Part shown: positions 37,200-45,594 of the stretch, piece after piece
Layout: every line of letters starts with the position of its first letter
Position numbering within the stretch: position 1 is the first letter of the stretch
Source: Salirhabdus sp. Marseille-P4669
Lineage (GTDB): Bacteria; Bacillota; Bacilli; Bacillales; Alkalibacillaceae
Direction: 5' to 3'
NCBI RefSeq assembly: GCF_900240405.1
Contig: NZ_OEQK01000003.1
Span: forward strand, 186,001-250,000
Length of the DNA: 64,000 bases
Program-made: the position numbers and the translations under genes
Notes under the pieces: generated by a model
What the model was told of the DNA's origin: nothing
What the model saw: the letters and a program-made list of their open reading frames with translations, nothing else
The model's database searches: none

Positions 37200-38264
37200 A
37201 TGAGAAAGCAAAAATACTTTATTGGCGGAAGAATAGTAAAAACCGGTATTGCCGCCTTTATTACCGCTTTTATTTGTTATTTACTTAATTGGCCTGCAAT
37301 GTTTGCTGTTATTACTGCTATTGTAACGATTGAGCCAACAGCAGCAGATTCGATTAGAAAAGCATTTGTCCGCTTTCCAGCATCCGCAATCGGAGCACTC
37401 TTTGCGGTTATTTTCACTTATTTTTTAGGGGACAGTCCATTATCTTATGGGTTTGTAACGTTATTTACCATTATTGTTTGTTCGAAACTAAAACTACATG
37501 ACGGAATCTTAGTAGCAACATTGACAGGCGTAGCGATGATTTCAACCGTTCATGATGAATATTTAACATCTTTTTTTGTACGGCTTGGCACGACTAGTCT
37601 GGGATTGGTGGTTTCGACCATTGTTAATATTTTTCTAATGCCGCCGAAATATTCCCAAACAATAACAAACGGGATTCAAATTCTATATAAAAATGCTTTT
37701 ACCATCTTAACTACACGAATAGAAGATTTTTTCAAGCAAAAGCATGTGGAAAAAGAATTGATCTTAGCCTTTCAAAACCTCAAAAAAGACTTAAATAAAA
37801 TGGAAACGTTATGCAGATACCAATTCAAGGAATGGCACTTTCATCGTTATACTCGGGAGGAAATGCGAAGTGTACGTTACGAATTTAAGAAATTAAGTTT
37901 ATTACGACAAATTGTTTTTCATATGGAAAATTTATTTCACCTTCACTCCAATGATTGCTTTTTGAGCACTAGTGAACAGAAGCTAGTCCAAGAAATTGTA
38001 CAACTACAAAAAGATGCATTTTTAAAAGAACAATTTGAGTTTAACGAGTCCTATTATGATAAAATAAATGAACTGTCCAAATGGTTTATTAAGGAAAAAT
38101 TAGACCAAACTGGAGAACACTTTCATCTCGGAAATGAAACATCTCTACTGTATGAAATTCTTTCTATTAATGATTTAATAGAAGAGCTGCACAAAATTCA
38201 TAGCTTGGAATTACGACATGCACAGCTACTACACAACAATGTAGCAGAAAAAAATTCAAATTAA
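37200..38264 (+). CDS. aromatic acid exporter family (DUF939/FUSC-like) membrane protein
   Basis: 354 residues. N-terminal ~150 residues hold 5-6 membrane segments starting GRIVKTGIAAFITAFICYLLNWPAMFAVITAIVTIEPTAADSIRKA, the ArAE_1/FUSC signature. The C-terminal ~190 residues are a cytosolic helical domain with many Lys/Glu. Relatives include Bacillus YgaE-like proteins; the substrate is not known. Its start codon directly precedes AGAAAGC; GAAGAGTTGATC is a weak binding site. NUDIX gene follows after 17 bases. Confidence 0.85.
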   Translation: MRKQKYFIGGRIVKTGIAAFITAFICYLLNWPAMFAVITAIVTIEPTAADSIRKAFVRFPASAIGALFAVIFTYFLGDSPLSYGFVTLFTIIVCSKLKLHDGILVATLTGVAMISTVHDEYLTSFFVRLGTTSLGLVVSTIVNIFLMPPKYSQTITNGIQILYKNAFTILTTRIEDFFKQKHVEKELILAFQNLKKDLNKMETLCRYQFKEWHFHRYTREEMRSVRYEFKKLSLLRQIVFHMENLFHLHSNDCFLSTSEQKLVQEIVQLQKDAFLKEQFEFNESYYDKINELSKWFIKEKLDQTGEHFHLGNETSLLYEILSINDLIEELHKIHSLELRHAQLLHNNVAEKNSN

Positions 38265-38281
38265 TACTAGGAGGAATGGGA

Positions 38282-38752
38282 ATGGACGCAACCTTTCACT
38301 TGGAGGAAGGGGTATTCAATTATCGTGTTGCCGGAATAATAATAAAAGATGACCACGTATTATTACATAAACAAACTACAGATGATTACTGGGCGTTACC
38401 AGGTGGTAGAGTTAAAATTCTCGAAGACTCGAATACTAGTTTAAGAAGAGAAATGGAAGAAGAATTAGGATACCACGTTGAGGTGGAAAGACTTCTATGG
38501 GTTACGGAAAACTTCTTTACTTATAAACAAAGACCTTTTCATGAATTAGGGTTTTACTATAAAATACAAGCCAGAAAGGATGCTCCTATCCTATCTTTAG
38601 AACCTTTTTTCGGGTTGGAAGGGGAGCGCTTAACTTATCAATGGTTCCCTATAAATAAATTGGAAACCATTTCTTTATACCCGACATTCTTAAAAACTGC
38701 CTTAACACAAATTCCACAACATACAGAACATCTTATTATTGAACAAAAGTAA
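38282..38752 (+). CDS. NUDIX hydrolase
   Basis: 156 residues from ATG 38282, with AGGAGG eight bases upstream; the earlier ATG at 38276 is too near. The Nudix box is GGRVKILEDSNTSLRREMEEELG (GX5EX7REUXEEXGU pattern, about residues 40-62). It hydrolyses nucleoside diphosphates linked to another moiety. It follows the exporter gene after 17 bases and may be cotranscribed. Confidence 0.92.
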   Translation: MDATFHLEEGVFNYRVAGIIIKDDHVLLHKQTTDDYWALPGGRVKILEDSNTSLRREMEEELGYHVEVERLLWVTENFFTYKQRPFHELGFYYKIQARKDAPILSLEPFFGLEGERLTYQWFPINKLETISLYPTFLKTALTQIPQHTEHLIIEQK

Positions 38753-38825
38753 AGTAACATCTCCAAGCACCTTTTATAGTAAAAGATACATACATCAATG
38801 TTGCTTCACAAGTTGTTAAACCATA

Positions 38826-38859
38826 AAAGAGCTCGTTATCTTAAACAAACGAGCTCTCT
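38826..38859 (-). terminator. terminator of GNAT gene
   Basis: AGAGCTCGTTT / AACGAGCTCTTTTAT stem on the minus strand, 6 bases after the stop codon. Confidence 0.8.
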
Positions 38860-38864
38860 CCTTA

Positions 38865-39413
38865 TTATCTTAGATAGATTGGATTATTCTCCCATTCCGT
38901 TCGTAGAAGACCCATTCGTATAGAATCATAATAGTAGCCATTATAATAACGAACCTGTCTTATTCTTGCTTCCATTTGCATTCCGAGCTTCTTTCCAACC
39001 TTTATCATACGTTTGTTACCAGACCAAGTGGTATAACCTACCCGTACTAACGGCATGGTATGAAATAGATGATTAATCCACAATCGAAAAGCTTTTGTTC
39101 CATAGCCACCGCTCCAGTAAATTGGTTTATAAATAATAATTCCCATTTCAAGCCATTTCGAAGGCTCATGCTCCCAATAGTAACCGACTGTTCCAATCAC
39201 CTCTTCGTTAACAGTAATAATCCATCGATTATCTTGACTCACATAATTATCTTTATCCTTCATAAATGCTTCAAAAGGAATCTGTTTATGCTCATAATAG
39301 GGAGCATCCCATTTTTTCCATTCTGGCTGAGCCTCTTTATATATCAGTTCCCATAAAGCAGGAAGATCGTCTGCTGTAATGGGACGTATGGTAACCTCCT
39401 CATCTTGGTACAC
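38865..39413 (-). CDS. GNAT family N-acetyltransferase
   Basis: 182 residues from GTG 39413, with GGGGAGG seven bases upstream; a longer in-frame ORF lacks a site. RimJ/RimL-type acetyltransferase: VTIRPITADDLPALWELIY, the acetyl-CoA loop IIIYKPIYWSGGYGTKAFRLWINHLF, and VGYTTWSGNKRMIKVGKKLGMQMEARIRQ. Typical Bacillus YoaA-like; the acceptor is unknown. Confidence 0.9.
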   Translation of the reverse strand: MYQDEEVTIRPITADDLPALWELIYKEAQPEWKKWDAPYYEHKQIPFEAFMKDKDNYVSQDNRWIITVNEEVIGTVGYYWEHEPSKWLEMGIIIYKPIYWSGGYGTKAFRLWINHLFHTMPLVRVGYTTWSGNKRMIKVGKKLGMQMEARIRQVRYYNGYYYDSIRMGLLRTEWENNPIYLR

Positions 39414-39546
39414 GTAATAGCCTCCCCTTCTTTTATCTATTACATTTTTCGATATTTCTTTCCTAATTCCTTCTTGTTTATTTTGTCGTTTTCTTATCAC
39501 ATGCTATAATCTACCAATATTGAACAAATAATAAGGAGGAAACGAA

Positions 39547-39957
39547 ATGGCGATTGAAGTTTACATAAATTTTGATGGCAATTGTCGCGAGGCGGTTACC
39601 TATTATGCGGAAATATTTAAGACGGAAAAACCGAACATCATGACCTTTAGCGATGGTCCGCAAAATCCAGATTTCCCCATACCAGAAGAGGCAAAAAATC
39701 GTGTGATGCATACAGAATTAACGATTTTTGGAAGCAGGGTCATGTTTTCCGATACATTCCCTGGATGGAATTTTGTACAAGGGAACAATATTTCCATAAC
39801 AATAATAAGTAACGATACAGAGGCCATAACAAATGCTTTTCACAAACTAAAGGAAGAAGGAAAAGTCGGAATGGACCTTCAAGAAACCTTTTGGAGTAAG
39901 TTATACGGAACTGTAACTGACAAATTCGGTATAAGTTGGCAATTTAGTCACGAATAA
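39547..39957 (+). CDS. VOC family protein (PhnB-like)
   Basis: 136 residues. Vicinal-oxygen-chelate fold of the PhnB/YjdN type: IEVYINFDGNCREAVTYYAEIF at the N-terminus, MHTELTIFGSRVMFSDTFPG and the terminal YGTVTDKFGISWQFSHE. No fixed function for these small proteins. AAGGAGG precedes the ATG. Confidence 0.9.
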   Translation: MAIEVYINFDGNCREAVTYYAEIFKTEKPNIMTFSDGPQNPDFPIPEEAKNRVMHTELTIFGSRVMFSDTFPGWNFVQGNNISITIISNDTEAITNAFHKLKEEGKVGMDLQETFWSKLYGTVTDKFGISWQFSHE

Positions 39958-39960
39958 GAA

Positions 39961-39998
39961 AAAGAAGACACTAATACTTTTACTTAGTGTCTTCTTCC
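39961..39998. terminator. bidirectional terminator
   Basis: AAGAAGACACTAA / TTAGTGTCTTCTT stem between the convergent VOC gene and the nucleotidase gene; its right arm overlaps the nucleotidase stop. Confidence 0.8.
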
Positions 39999-40552
39999 AT
40001 TATTTCTTTTAGCTCTGTCCAATGTTCAATTCTAGGTAATGTTAGATGGCGATTATACGATTGATCTTTTATATATACATGAACCGATTCATTTAATAAC
40101 GTTTCCAAAACAACTGGTTTATCATCAAAATAATAATCTAATTGAAGCTGTTGTATAATCTTAATTTTCTCTTCATCCTGCATACCATAAAAAAATCTCG
40201 CATCCTCTACAGGGAAGCCTCTTTCTTTCATCCACGCTTTTGTCCGCTCCCCGTATTGCTTTGGCCTTGATGTTATATAGTAAATCTCATGACCATCATT
40301 GTCCAGTTGTTGCAACGTATCAATAGCATCCGGAAAGGCAGGACATTCCGTAAAATATATTTCCTCAATTAATTGGTTCCACAATTGATTACCTTCTTCG
40401 TCGGATAGCCCAAATGGTTCATGAATTTCTAAACGTGGTAGCGAATTAAAAATATCGATAGATACTTGCTTTCCAAGCTTTTTATTATAGAGATGAAAGG
40501 CATGTTTTCGTAAGTTAATTAAGGTATCGTCAATGTCAAATCCAAGTTTCAT
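39980..40552 (-). CDS. 5'-nucleotidase-type HAD phosphatase (YqfW/NT5C-like)
   Basis: 190 residues from ATG 40552 (AAAAGGAATGG upstream). HAD motif I GFDIDDTLINLRKHA, motif II YYITSRPKQYGERTKAW, motif IV YYFDDKPVVLETL. The length and motif spacing fit the NT5C-type 5'(3')-deoxyribonucleotidase family (B. subtilis YqfW). It follows the ribA-like gene by 21 bases in the same direction. Confidence 0.85.
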   Translation of the reverse strand: MKLGFDIDDTLINLRKHAFHLYNKKLGKQVSIDIFNSLPRLEIHEPFGLSDEEGNQLWNQLIEEIYFTECPAFPDAIDTLQQLDNDGHEIYYITSRPKQYGERTKAWMKERGFPVEDARFFYGMQDEEKIKIIQQLQLDYYFDDKPVVLETLLNESVHVYIKDQSYNRHLTLPRIEHWTELKEIMEEDTK

Positions 40553-40573
40553 CTCATGTTCCATTCCTTTTCC

Positions 40574-41335
40574 TTAATCATTTGGACATACACGCTCTTC
40601 TTCTTTAAGATGACCAGAACGATTTACTTTCGTTTCTAAATACTTTTTGTTGTATTCGGAAACATCTCCCCATAACGGTTTACGCTCGGAAACCTTCAAG
40701 CCCGCCTCCTTCAAAGCCGCCAATTTTTTCGGATTGTTTGTCATTACTGTAACCGGCTTCGTTCGTAATGCCTTTAGCACGAGCAGTGCATCACTGTAAT
40801 CTCTTGCATCATCAACAAAGCCAAGCTGTTTATTGGCATCGACTGTATCGTAACCATTCTCTTGTAAAATATACGCCATAGCTTTACTGAATAATCCAAT
40901 TCCTCTTCCCTCATGATTTGCTAAATAAAATAAAGCACCCGTTCCATGATCCGCGATAATTTTCATTGATTGTTTCAGCTGGTAGCCACAATCACAGCGC
41001 TTGCTTCCAAAAATATCTCCAGTATGGCAAATAGAGTGAAGACGAATGATAGCATCATCTCCATGAGCAAAGTCACCATAAACGAGGACACTAGACTGCT
41101 GCATTTCTGCCAAGTTAGCAGAGGAGAGCTTGTCAATTATTTGTACATAATCATCGATTACTTCTTTTCCATTTAACCAACAATACCATTGAAACACAAC
41201 CGTTTCCCCATACAAATTAACAGGTAGGCGAATCGGCCCTACTAAATAAATCGCACCCTCGTCCGTCGTTATCCGTTGAATTTTATCCTCTAAAACAGCA
41301 AGACTGTTTCGATCTAATTTTGTTTTTGTCATCAT
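40574..41335 (-). CDS. ribA: GTP cyclohydrolase II (stand-alone)
   Basis: 253 residues. Central catalytic core: LRLHSICHTGDIFGSKRCDCGYQL-type zinc site with three Cys (about 128-141), the Arg of NHEGRGIGLF, and AYILQENGYDTVDANKQLGFVDDARDYS. It converts GTP to the first riboflavin precursor. The usual Bacillus enzyme is fused to DHBP synthase; this one stands alone, with an extra ~60 N-terminal residues, and other rib genes are absent here. AAAAGGGGATTAC precedes the ATG. A second, specialised paralogue is possible. Confidence 0.9.
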   Translation of the reverse strand: MMTKTKLDRNSLAVLEDKIQRITTDEGAIYLVGPIRLPVNLYGETVVFQWYCWLNGKEVIDDYVQIIDKLSSANLAEMQQSSVLVYGDFAHGDDAIIRLHSICHTGDIFGSKRCDCGYQLKQSMKIIADHGTGALFYLANHEGRGIGLFSKAMAYILQENGYDTVDANKQLGFVDDARDYSDALLVLKALRTKPVTVMTNNPKKLAALKEAGLKVSERKPLWGDVSEYNKKYLETKVNRSGHLKEEERVCPND

Positions 41336-41489
41336 GTAATCCCCTTTTATTTTTTTATAGTGTTTGTATAAACGACTCTTCTATGATATGAAAAATGAAC
41401 CTAATTGTTCAAATGATACAATTTCATACCACATGAAAATACAAATAGTGGGAATATTAATTAGTAGTTACCTTGTTGGGAGGATCGTC

Positions 41490-42491
41490 ATGGAAGATAA
41501 AAACAACATTCGACTTACTGCAGCAGAAAGTTCATTTCTTTGGACGCAATATATAAATGATTCCTTATCTGTCTGTGTAAATCGCTACTACTTAGAAACG
41601 GTAACCGATGAAGAAGTAAAGCCAATAGTAGAGAATGCCATAAAAGCTTCTCAACAGCATATTGAAATGATAAAAGAAATATTTAAGACTGAAAGGTTTC
41701 CGATTCCGGTTGGCTTTACGGAGAATGATGTAGACATAAAAGCGCCAAAACTATTTTCCGATACATTTATCTTGATTTACTTACAACAAATGTCCATGCT
41801 AGGCATGGCTGCTGGCACACTATCTTTAGGCTTATCAACACGCCCGGACGTTGTCGATTTATACAAAGTCGTTCTTGAGAATGCAATAAAACTTAAGGAT
41901 CAAGCAAGAGACCTTTTATTAAAACAGGGAACCTATGTAAAACCCCCGTATGTAACGACTCCTAATCGAGTTGACTTTGTAAAGGATCAACAGTTTTTAA
42001 CTGGTTTTATAGGTAAAAAGCGCCCATTAACCGTTCACGAGATTACTCACTTATTTATAAATGTTCAAACGAACGCGATTGGAAAAGCCCTAATAATGGG
42101 ATTTGCACAAACAGCAAAAAATGAAGATGTTCGCCAATATTTATTACGTGGAAAGAAAATAGCTCAAAAGCACATAGATATCTTTAGTAAGATTTTAATA
42201 AAAGAGGATTTACCCTCGCCAATGAGCTGGGACTCGTCTGTTACAGATTCAACTGTTTCCGTGTTTTCTGACAAACTCATTATGTTTCACGTATCTGCCA
42301 TGATTGCTGCTGGTATTGGGAATTATGGTGCGGCTATAGCAGCAAGTCCTAGAAGGGATTTAGGACTTAAATATGCTTCCTTAATTCCAGAAGTCACCCT
42401 TTATTCAGAGGACGGGGCAAATATTATGATTACATATGGATGGTTGGAAGAGCCTCCTACGGCAGATGACCGAGACTCCTTAACAAAATAA
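41490..42491 (+). CDS. DUF3231 family protein (copy 1)
   Basis: 333 residues from ATG 41490, with GGGAGG upstream. Two homologous halves, each a ferritin-like four-helix unit: LTAAESSFLWTQYINDSLSV...SQQHIEMIKEIF and RPLTVHEITHLFINVQTNAI...AQKHIDIFSKIL, each with a conserved HI.(M/I)...(I/F) motif and a following PxxxxDxxV-type segment. DUF3231 proteins occur in spore formers and have no known biochemical role. A near-parallel paralogue lies at 43618. Cytosolic; ends WLEEPPTADDRDSLTK. Confidence 0.88.
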   Translation: MEDKNNIRLTAAESSFLWTQYINDSLSVCVNRYYLETVTDEEVKPIVENAIKASQQHIEMIKEIFKTERFPIPVGFTENDVDIKAPKLFSDTFILIYLQQMSMLGMAAGTLSLGLSTRPDVVDLYKVVLENAIKLKDQARDLLLKQGTYVKPPYVTTPNRVDFVKDQQFLTGFIGKKRPLTVHEITHLFINVQTNAIGKALIMGFAQTAKNEDVRQYLLRGKKIAQKHIDIFSKILIKEDLPSPMSWDSSVTDSTVSVFSDKLIMFHVSAMIAAGIGNYGAAIAASPRRDLGLKYASLIPEVTLYSEDGANIMITYGWLEEPPTADDRDSLTK

Positions 42492-42499
42492 AAAAGCAA

Positions 42500-42538
42500 A
42501 ACTAAGGGATCATCCTATACGGATCATCCCTTTATTTA
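42500..42538. terminator. bidirectional terminator
   Basis: AAGGGATGATCCG / GGATGATCCCTT stem around TATA between convergent DUF3231 and HMA-like genes. Confidence 0.8.
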
Positions 42539-42539
42539 A

Positions 42540-42746
42540 TCATTCAATATGAAAATTACTTGTTTCTAATTGCTGTACAATGTGCGTTAACTGAATTTCT
42601 TCTTCATCAAACTCCACTTTTATTTCCCCATCATCCGTATCCACTAAAACACGTTCAATTCCAGGTAAATTCATGAGAAATGCTTCTAACATTTGAATGT
42701 TGTGGTGTCCATGTGCTTCTTTAATAAACAGCGTATTATGAGCCAT
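42540..42746 (-). CDS. HMA-like 68-residue protein lacking the CxxC metal site
   Basis: ATG 42746 with AAAGGAAG upstream. The fold pattern is heavy-metal-associated (ferredoxin-like): HHNIQMLEAFLMNLPGIERVLVDTDDGEIKVEFDEEEIQLTHIVQQLE. The metal-binding CxxC found in CopZ proteins is replaced by HGHH at residues 12-15, which could still bind metal. Function unknown; copper or other metal handling is only a possibility. Confidence 0.7.
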   Translation of the reverse strand: MAHNTLFIKEAHGHHNIQMLEAFLMNLPGIERVLVDTDDGEIKVEFDEEEIQLTHIVQQLETSNFHIE

Positions 42747-42941
42747 TTTTTTCTTCCTTTCGTATGGTTCTATACCATCATGATTATCCAATATCCCAAC
42801 TTTATGCAAGGATAATGTTCCCCTCTTCATAAGATTTGCATATTCTAATATCAAATACATAGAGATGCTTTTTTATATTTCTTGAATAAAAACCTATTTT
42901 TTCCACATACTAAGTAAAACTTTACTTGAGGTGAATGAAAT

Positions 42942-43154
42942 ATGGGTATATTTAACTCCATTAATGGCTGGAGGACTGGAAGAAGAGAAAAGAGGCGAGT
43001 ACACATGGAATCACTTGGTTTCTGTCCGGATTGTGGAGGTAGAGGTTTTCAGCATATGCCATATACAGAGGCGTATTACATGGCACCTCTTGATTGTCCT
43101 GGATGTAATGGTACAGGTTCGTATGAGCACTGGGAAGAAAATAATTTAATGTAA
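42942..43154 (+). CDS. small DnaJ-type zinc-finger protein
   Basis: 70 residues if started at ATG 42942 (GAGGTGAATG upstream); an alternative ATG at 43005 has GAGGCGAG upstream and gives 49 residues, the core of the protein. Two CxxCxGxG motifs are present: CPDCGGRG and CPGCNGTG, as in the DnaJ zinc-binding region and in Bacillus YuiA-like proteins. Function unknown. Confidence 0.7.
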   Translation: MGIFNSINGWRTGRREKRRVHMESLGFCPDCGGRGFQHMPYTEAYYMAPLDCPGCNGTGSYEHWEENNLM

Positions 43155-43209
43155 ACTAAGTCTACCGTTACGTGCGTAATAATCACTATATTTGGACGGC
43201 ACCTAAAGT

Positions 43210-43250
43210 AAAACAGCTCTCTCCTTTTATAGAGAGAGCTGTTTTACGTG
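43210..43250 (+). terminator. terminator
   Basis: AAAACAGCTCTCTC / GAGAGAGCTGTTTT stem after the zinc-finger ORF and facing the YjcZ gene end, so probably bidirectional. Confidence 0.8.
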
Positions 43251-43258
43251 GTTAAAAA

Positions 43259-43366
43259 TTAATACCAAGCTGCACCTACAATGATTAACAAGATGAATAG
43301 TACTACAATTAACGCGAAGCCTCCGCCGTAGCCATAGCCTCCGCCATATCCGTATCCATAGCCCAT
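43259..43366 (-). CDS. YjcZ family sporulation protein (copy 1)
   Basis: 35 residues from ATG 43366, with GGAGG twelve bases upstream. Gly/Tyr-rich N-terminus followed by a hydrophobic segment [18 protein letters not shown], the YjcZ signature (membrane microproteins seen in spores of Bacillaceae). Too short for standard ORF cut-offs. Its paralogue is at 44693-44788. Confidence 0.9.
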   Translation of the reverse strand: MGYGYGYGGGYGYGGGFALIVVLFILLIIVGAAWY

Positions 43367-43617
43367 AATTAATAACCTCCTTTAAATCGACTTACAGTAA
43401 TAACTTATGGAAATATGTTATTTTTGCATAGGTCAAAAATGGAGTTTTCATAAAAATAGCCAAATGTCTAGTAATGAACCGAATATCACTATGTAAAATG
43501 TAAAAGCTATATAAATAAAGTATTATTTCCAAGCAGCATTTCCAAAGAGATGTGATAATCAAGCTGAATAATTATCGAAAATAAACTAGTTAGTGTCACG
43601 ACATAGGAGGCTTTCAC

Positions 43618-44637
43618 GTGGAAAAAGAAAATCAACCCCCCGTTCAATTAACTGCACCGGAATTAGCGAGTATTTGGACTCAATATATGTTTGAAACCAT
43701 GAACAAATGTTTCTTTGAATATGCTCTCAATCACTTAGAGGATCAAGAAATACAATCCACCTTAAAAACTGCTTTAGACACAACAAATAAGCATATCCTA
43801 GCGTTAAAACAATTTTTCCAAGATGAAAAACACCCCATACCACAAGGATTTACAGAAAAGGATGTCAATAAAGAAGCTCCACGTCTTTTTCAGGATGCTT
43901 TTTATTTAAACTATTTATATATCATGACCTTACACGGCTTAACAGCATATGGGCTAGCAGTGGGCAATTCCATTCGCCAAGATTTACGCACCTATTTTAT
44001 TAATTGCAGCAAAGAAACAATGGAGATATTCGATGTTGTAACGAATTTGATGCTCGAAAAAGGCCTCTTTGTCCGCCCTCCTGTTTTAAGTCCTAAAGAA
44101 TTCGTTACGTTGGCGGATAAGCAAAGTTTTTTATCAGGATGGTTTTGGGAGCGTCGACCAATGACTGCAATGGAGATTGGAGAAAGCTTTTTCAACATGA
44201 ATAAAATGCATCTACATATTGCATTAAAAGTAGGATTTAGTCAGGTTACAGAATCAAAAGAGCTTAAAAAAATAATAAAACGAGGAGAACAAATATCTAC
44301 GAAGCATGTAGAAATATTTGAATCTTTATTTCGAGAAGAAAAGTTACTCTCGCCAAAGAGCTGGCAATCATATATTACAGAATCAACTACCTCCCCTTTT
44401 TCCGATAAATTGATTATGTATATGATTCAATATTCCTCACAGGCAGCAATTGCATTTTATGGCACCGCTCTTAGTGTTACCGCTAGAAGGGATATTGGTT
44501 TACATTATACTCGTTTAATTACCGAACTAATGAAATATGCCGAGGACTGCTCGAATTATATGATCGAAAAAGGATGGTTAGAGGAGCCTCCTATGGCAAC
44601 AGACCGGCAGGAATTATCTAAGAAAAAGAAAGAATAA
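43618..44637 (+). CDS. DUF3231 family protein (copy 2)
   Basis: 339 residues starting at GTG 43618, with AGGAGG upstream. Same two-half architecture as the paralogue at 41490: LTAPELASIWTQYMFETMNKC...NKHILALKQFF and RPMTAMEIGESFFNMNKMHLHI...STKHVEIFESLF, ending WLEEPPMATDRQELSK. The ends of both paralogues match almost exactly while the middle has diverged, so the duplication is old. Probable sporulation-linked ferritin-like fold; no function established. Confidence 0.88.
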   Translation: MEKENQPPVQLTAPELASIWTQYMFETMNKCFFEYALNHLEDQEIQSTLKTALDTTNKHILALKQFFQDEKHPIPQGFTEKDVNKEAPRLFQDAFYLNYLYIMTLHGLTAYGLAVGNSIRQDLRTYFINCSKETMEIFDVVTNLMLEKGLFVRPPVLSPKEFVTLADKQSFLSGWFWERRPMTAMEIGESFFNMNKMHLHIALKVGFSQVTESKELKKIIKRGEQISTKHVEIFESLFREEKLLSPKSWQSYITESTTSPFSDKLIMYMIQYSSQAAIAFYGTALSVTARRDIGLHYTRLITELMKYAEDCSNYMIEKGWLEEPPMATDRQELSKKKKE

Positions 44638-44646
44638 TTTTAAAAA

Positions 44647-44673
44647 GTGCCCCTTATAAAAAAGGGGCACCTG
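44647..44673 (+). terminator. terminator
   Basis: GTGCCCCTT / AAGGGGCAC stem just after the DUF3231 gene; no long T-run, so of modest strength. Confidence 0.6.
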
Positions 44674-44692
44674 TAATTGGAGCAAATGAGCT

Positions 44693-44788
44693 TTAAAATC
44701 CCCAACTAGCACCTACAATGATTAACAAGACAAACAATACTACAATTAGCGCAAAGCTATCAAAGCCTCTACCTCCTGAATAGCTCAT
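44693..44788 (-). CDS. YjcZ family sporulation protein (copy 2)
   Basis: 31 residues from ATG 44788 with GGAGG seven bases upstream. Starts with a Gly/Ser-rich stretch and continues with the same hydrophobic core [20 protein letters not shown] as copy 1. The pair, together with the two DUF3231 genes, looks like a local duplication of a two-gene block. Confidence 0.88.
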   Translation of the reverse strand: MSYSGGRGFDSFALIVVLFVLLIIVGASWGF

Positions 44789-44955
44789 TCGATAACCTCC
44801 TTCCTATGTCAGAAAAGTACCTTACATTACTAATTTATGCTAGACTCTATTGAATGTATGGGATTCCTCTTAAAATGATGGTTAAGTTTAGCTTTTTACA
44901 TAGAGTACACTTAATTAAGATTAATTCTATGTCTAACCATCACCAAACCTAAAAA

Positions 44956-45018
44956 ACAAAAAATCCAAAGCGACGTAGACTCTTCTAGAAGAATCCACAA
45001 TGTTTGGATTTTTTACTA
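44956..45018 (-). repeat. AAAATCCAAA terminator-type repeat (copy E)
   Basis: Read on the minus strand: AAAAAATCCAAA, about 38 bases including TTCTAGAAGAGTC, then TTTGGATTTTTTGTTT. The inverted arms form a stem followed by a T-run. A sister copy lies at 53778-53838. It sits after the DUF2269 gene and probably terminates it. Confidence 0.75.
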
Positions 45019-45039
45019 TGCTAGCGAAAGTATGCTGTT

Positions 45040-45492
45040 CTAAAATGGCTTTAAAATCATGAGTGCAATAATAATCAAGAACAACGTATTTTCAAATCGC
45101 TCTACTGCCACTAACTTTTTCTCCATAATATAGTATTCATCCGGTATTTCTTCTCCCTCATATTCGAGCACAAATTTCTTTATGGGTTTTGACTTTGGAG
45201 AAAGCAAAAGCGGCCCAAAAGATAAGGCAATGAGAAATAAAGTTAGGCTTACTATATACCATCCAGATTGAAATAATTTTGGGTTTAAAAAGCCCATAGC
45301 TAAGCCTGATAAAAGAAGCAATGTTCCACCGATCATCACAAAAATATGTAGGCTATTACGAAGGCGGTAGGCATGTTTTAATTCAGTCATATTTCTTGCC
45401 TTTTTTAATAGATGAATCATAAAAAAACCAGGTCCCATTCCTAGGATTGCAGAAAAAACATGTATCGTTACGAGAAACATATAGAATGTCAT
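45040..45492 (-). CDS. DUF2269 family membrane protein
   Basis: 150 residues from ATG 45492 (GGGGG upstream). Four hydrophobic segments, beginning TFYMFLVTIHVFSAILGMGPGFFMIHLL, as in the DUF2269 family. A charged loop with EGEEIPDEYY precedes the last segment. Function unknown. Confidence 0.85.
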   Translation of the reverse strand: MTFYMFLVTIHVFSAILGMGPGFFMIHLLKKARNMTELKHAYRLRNSLHIFVMIGGTLLLLSGLAMGFLNPKLFQSGWYIVSLTLFLIALSFGPLLLSPKSKPIKKFVLEYEGEEIPDEYYIMEKKLVAVERFENTLFLIIIALMILKPF

Positions 45493-45594
45493 TGAAAGTT
45501 CCCCCACTTACTAATCTTGTTTATTTTATCTTAGTACATTTTGACAGGGAACATCTATACAAATAATGACAATTTCAAAAATCCTTTAAGGACT

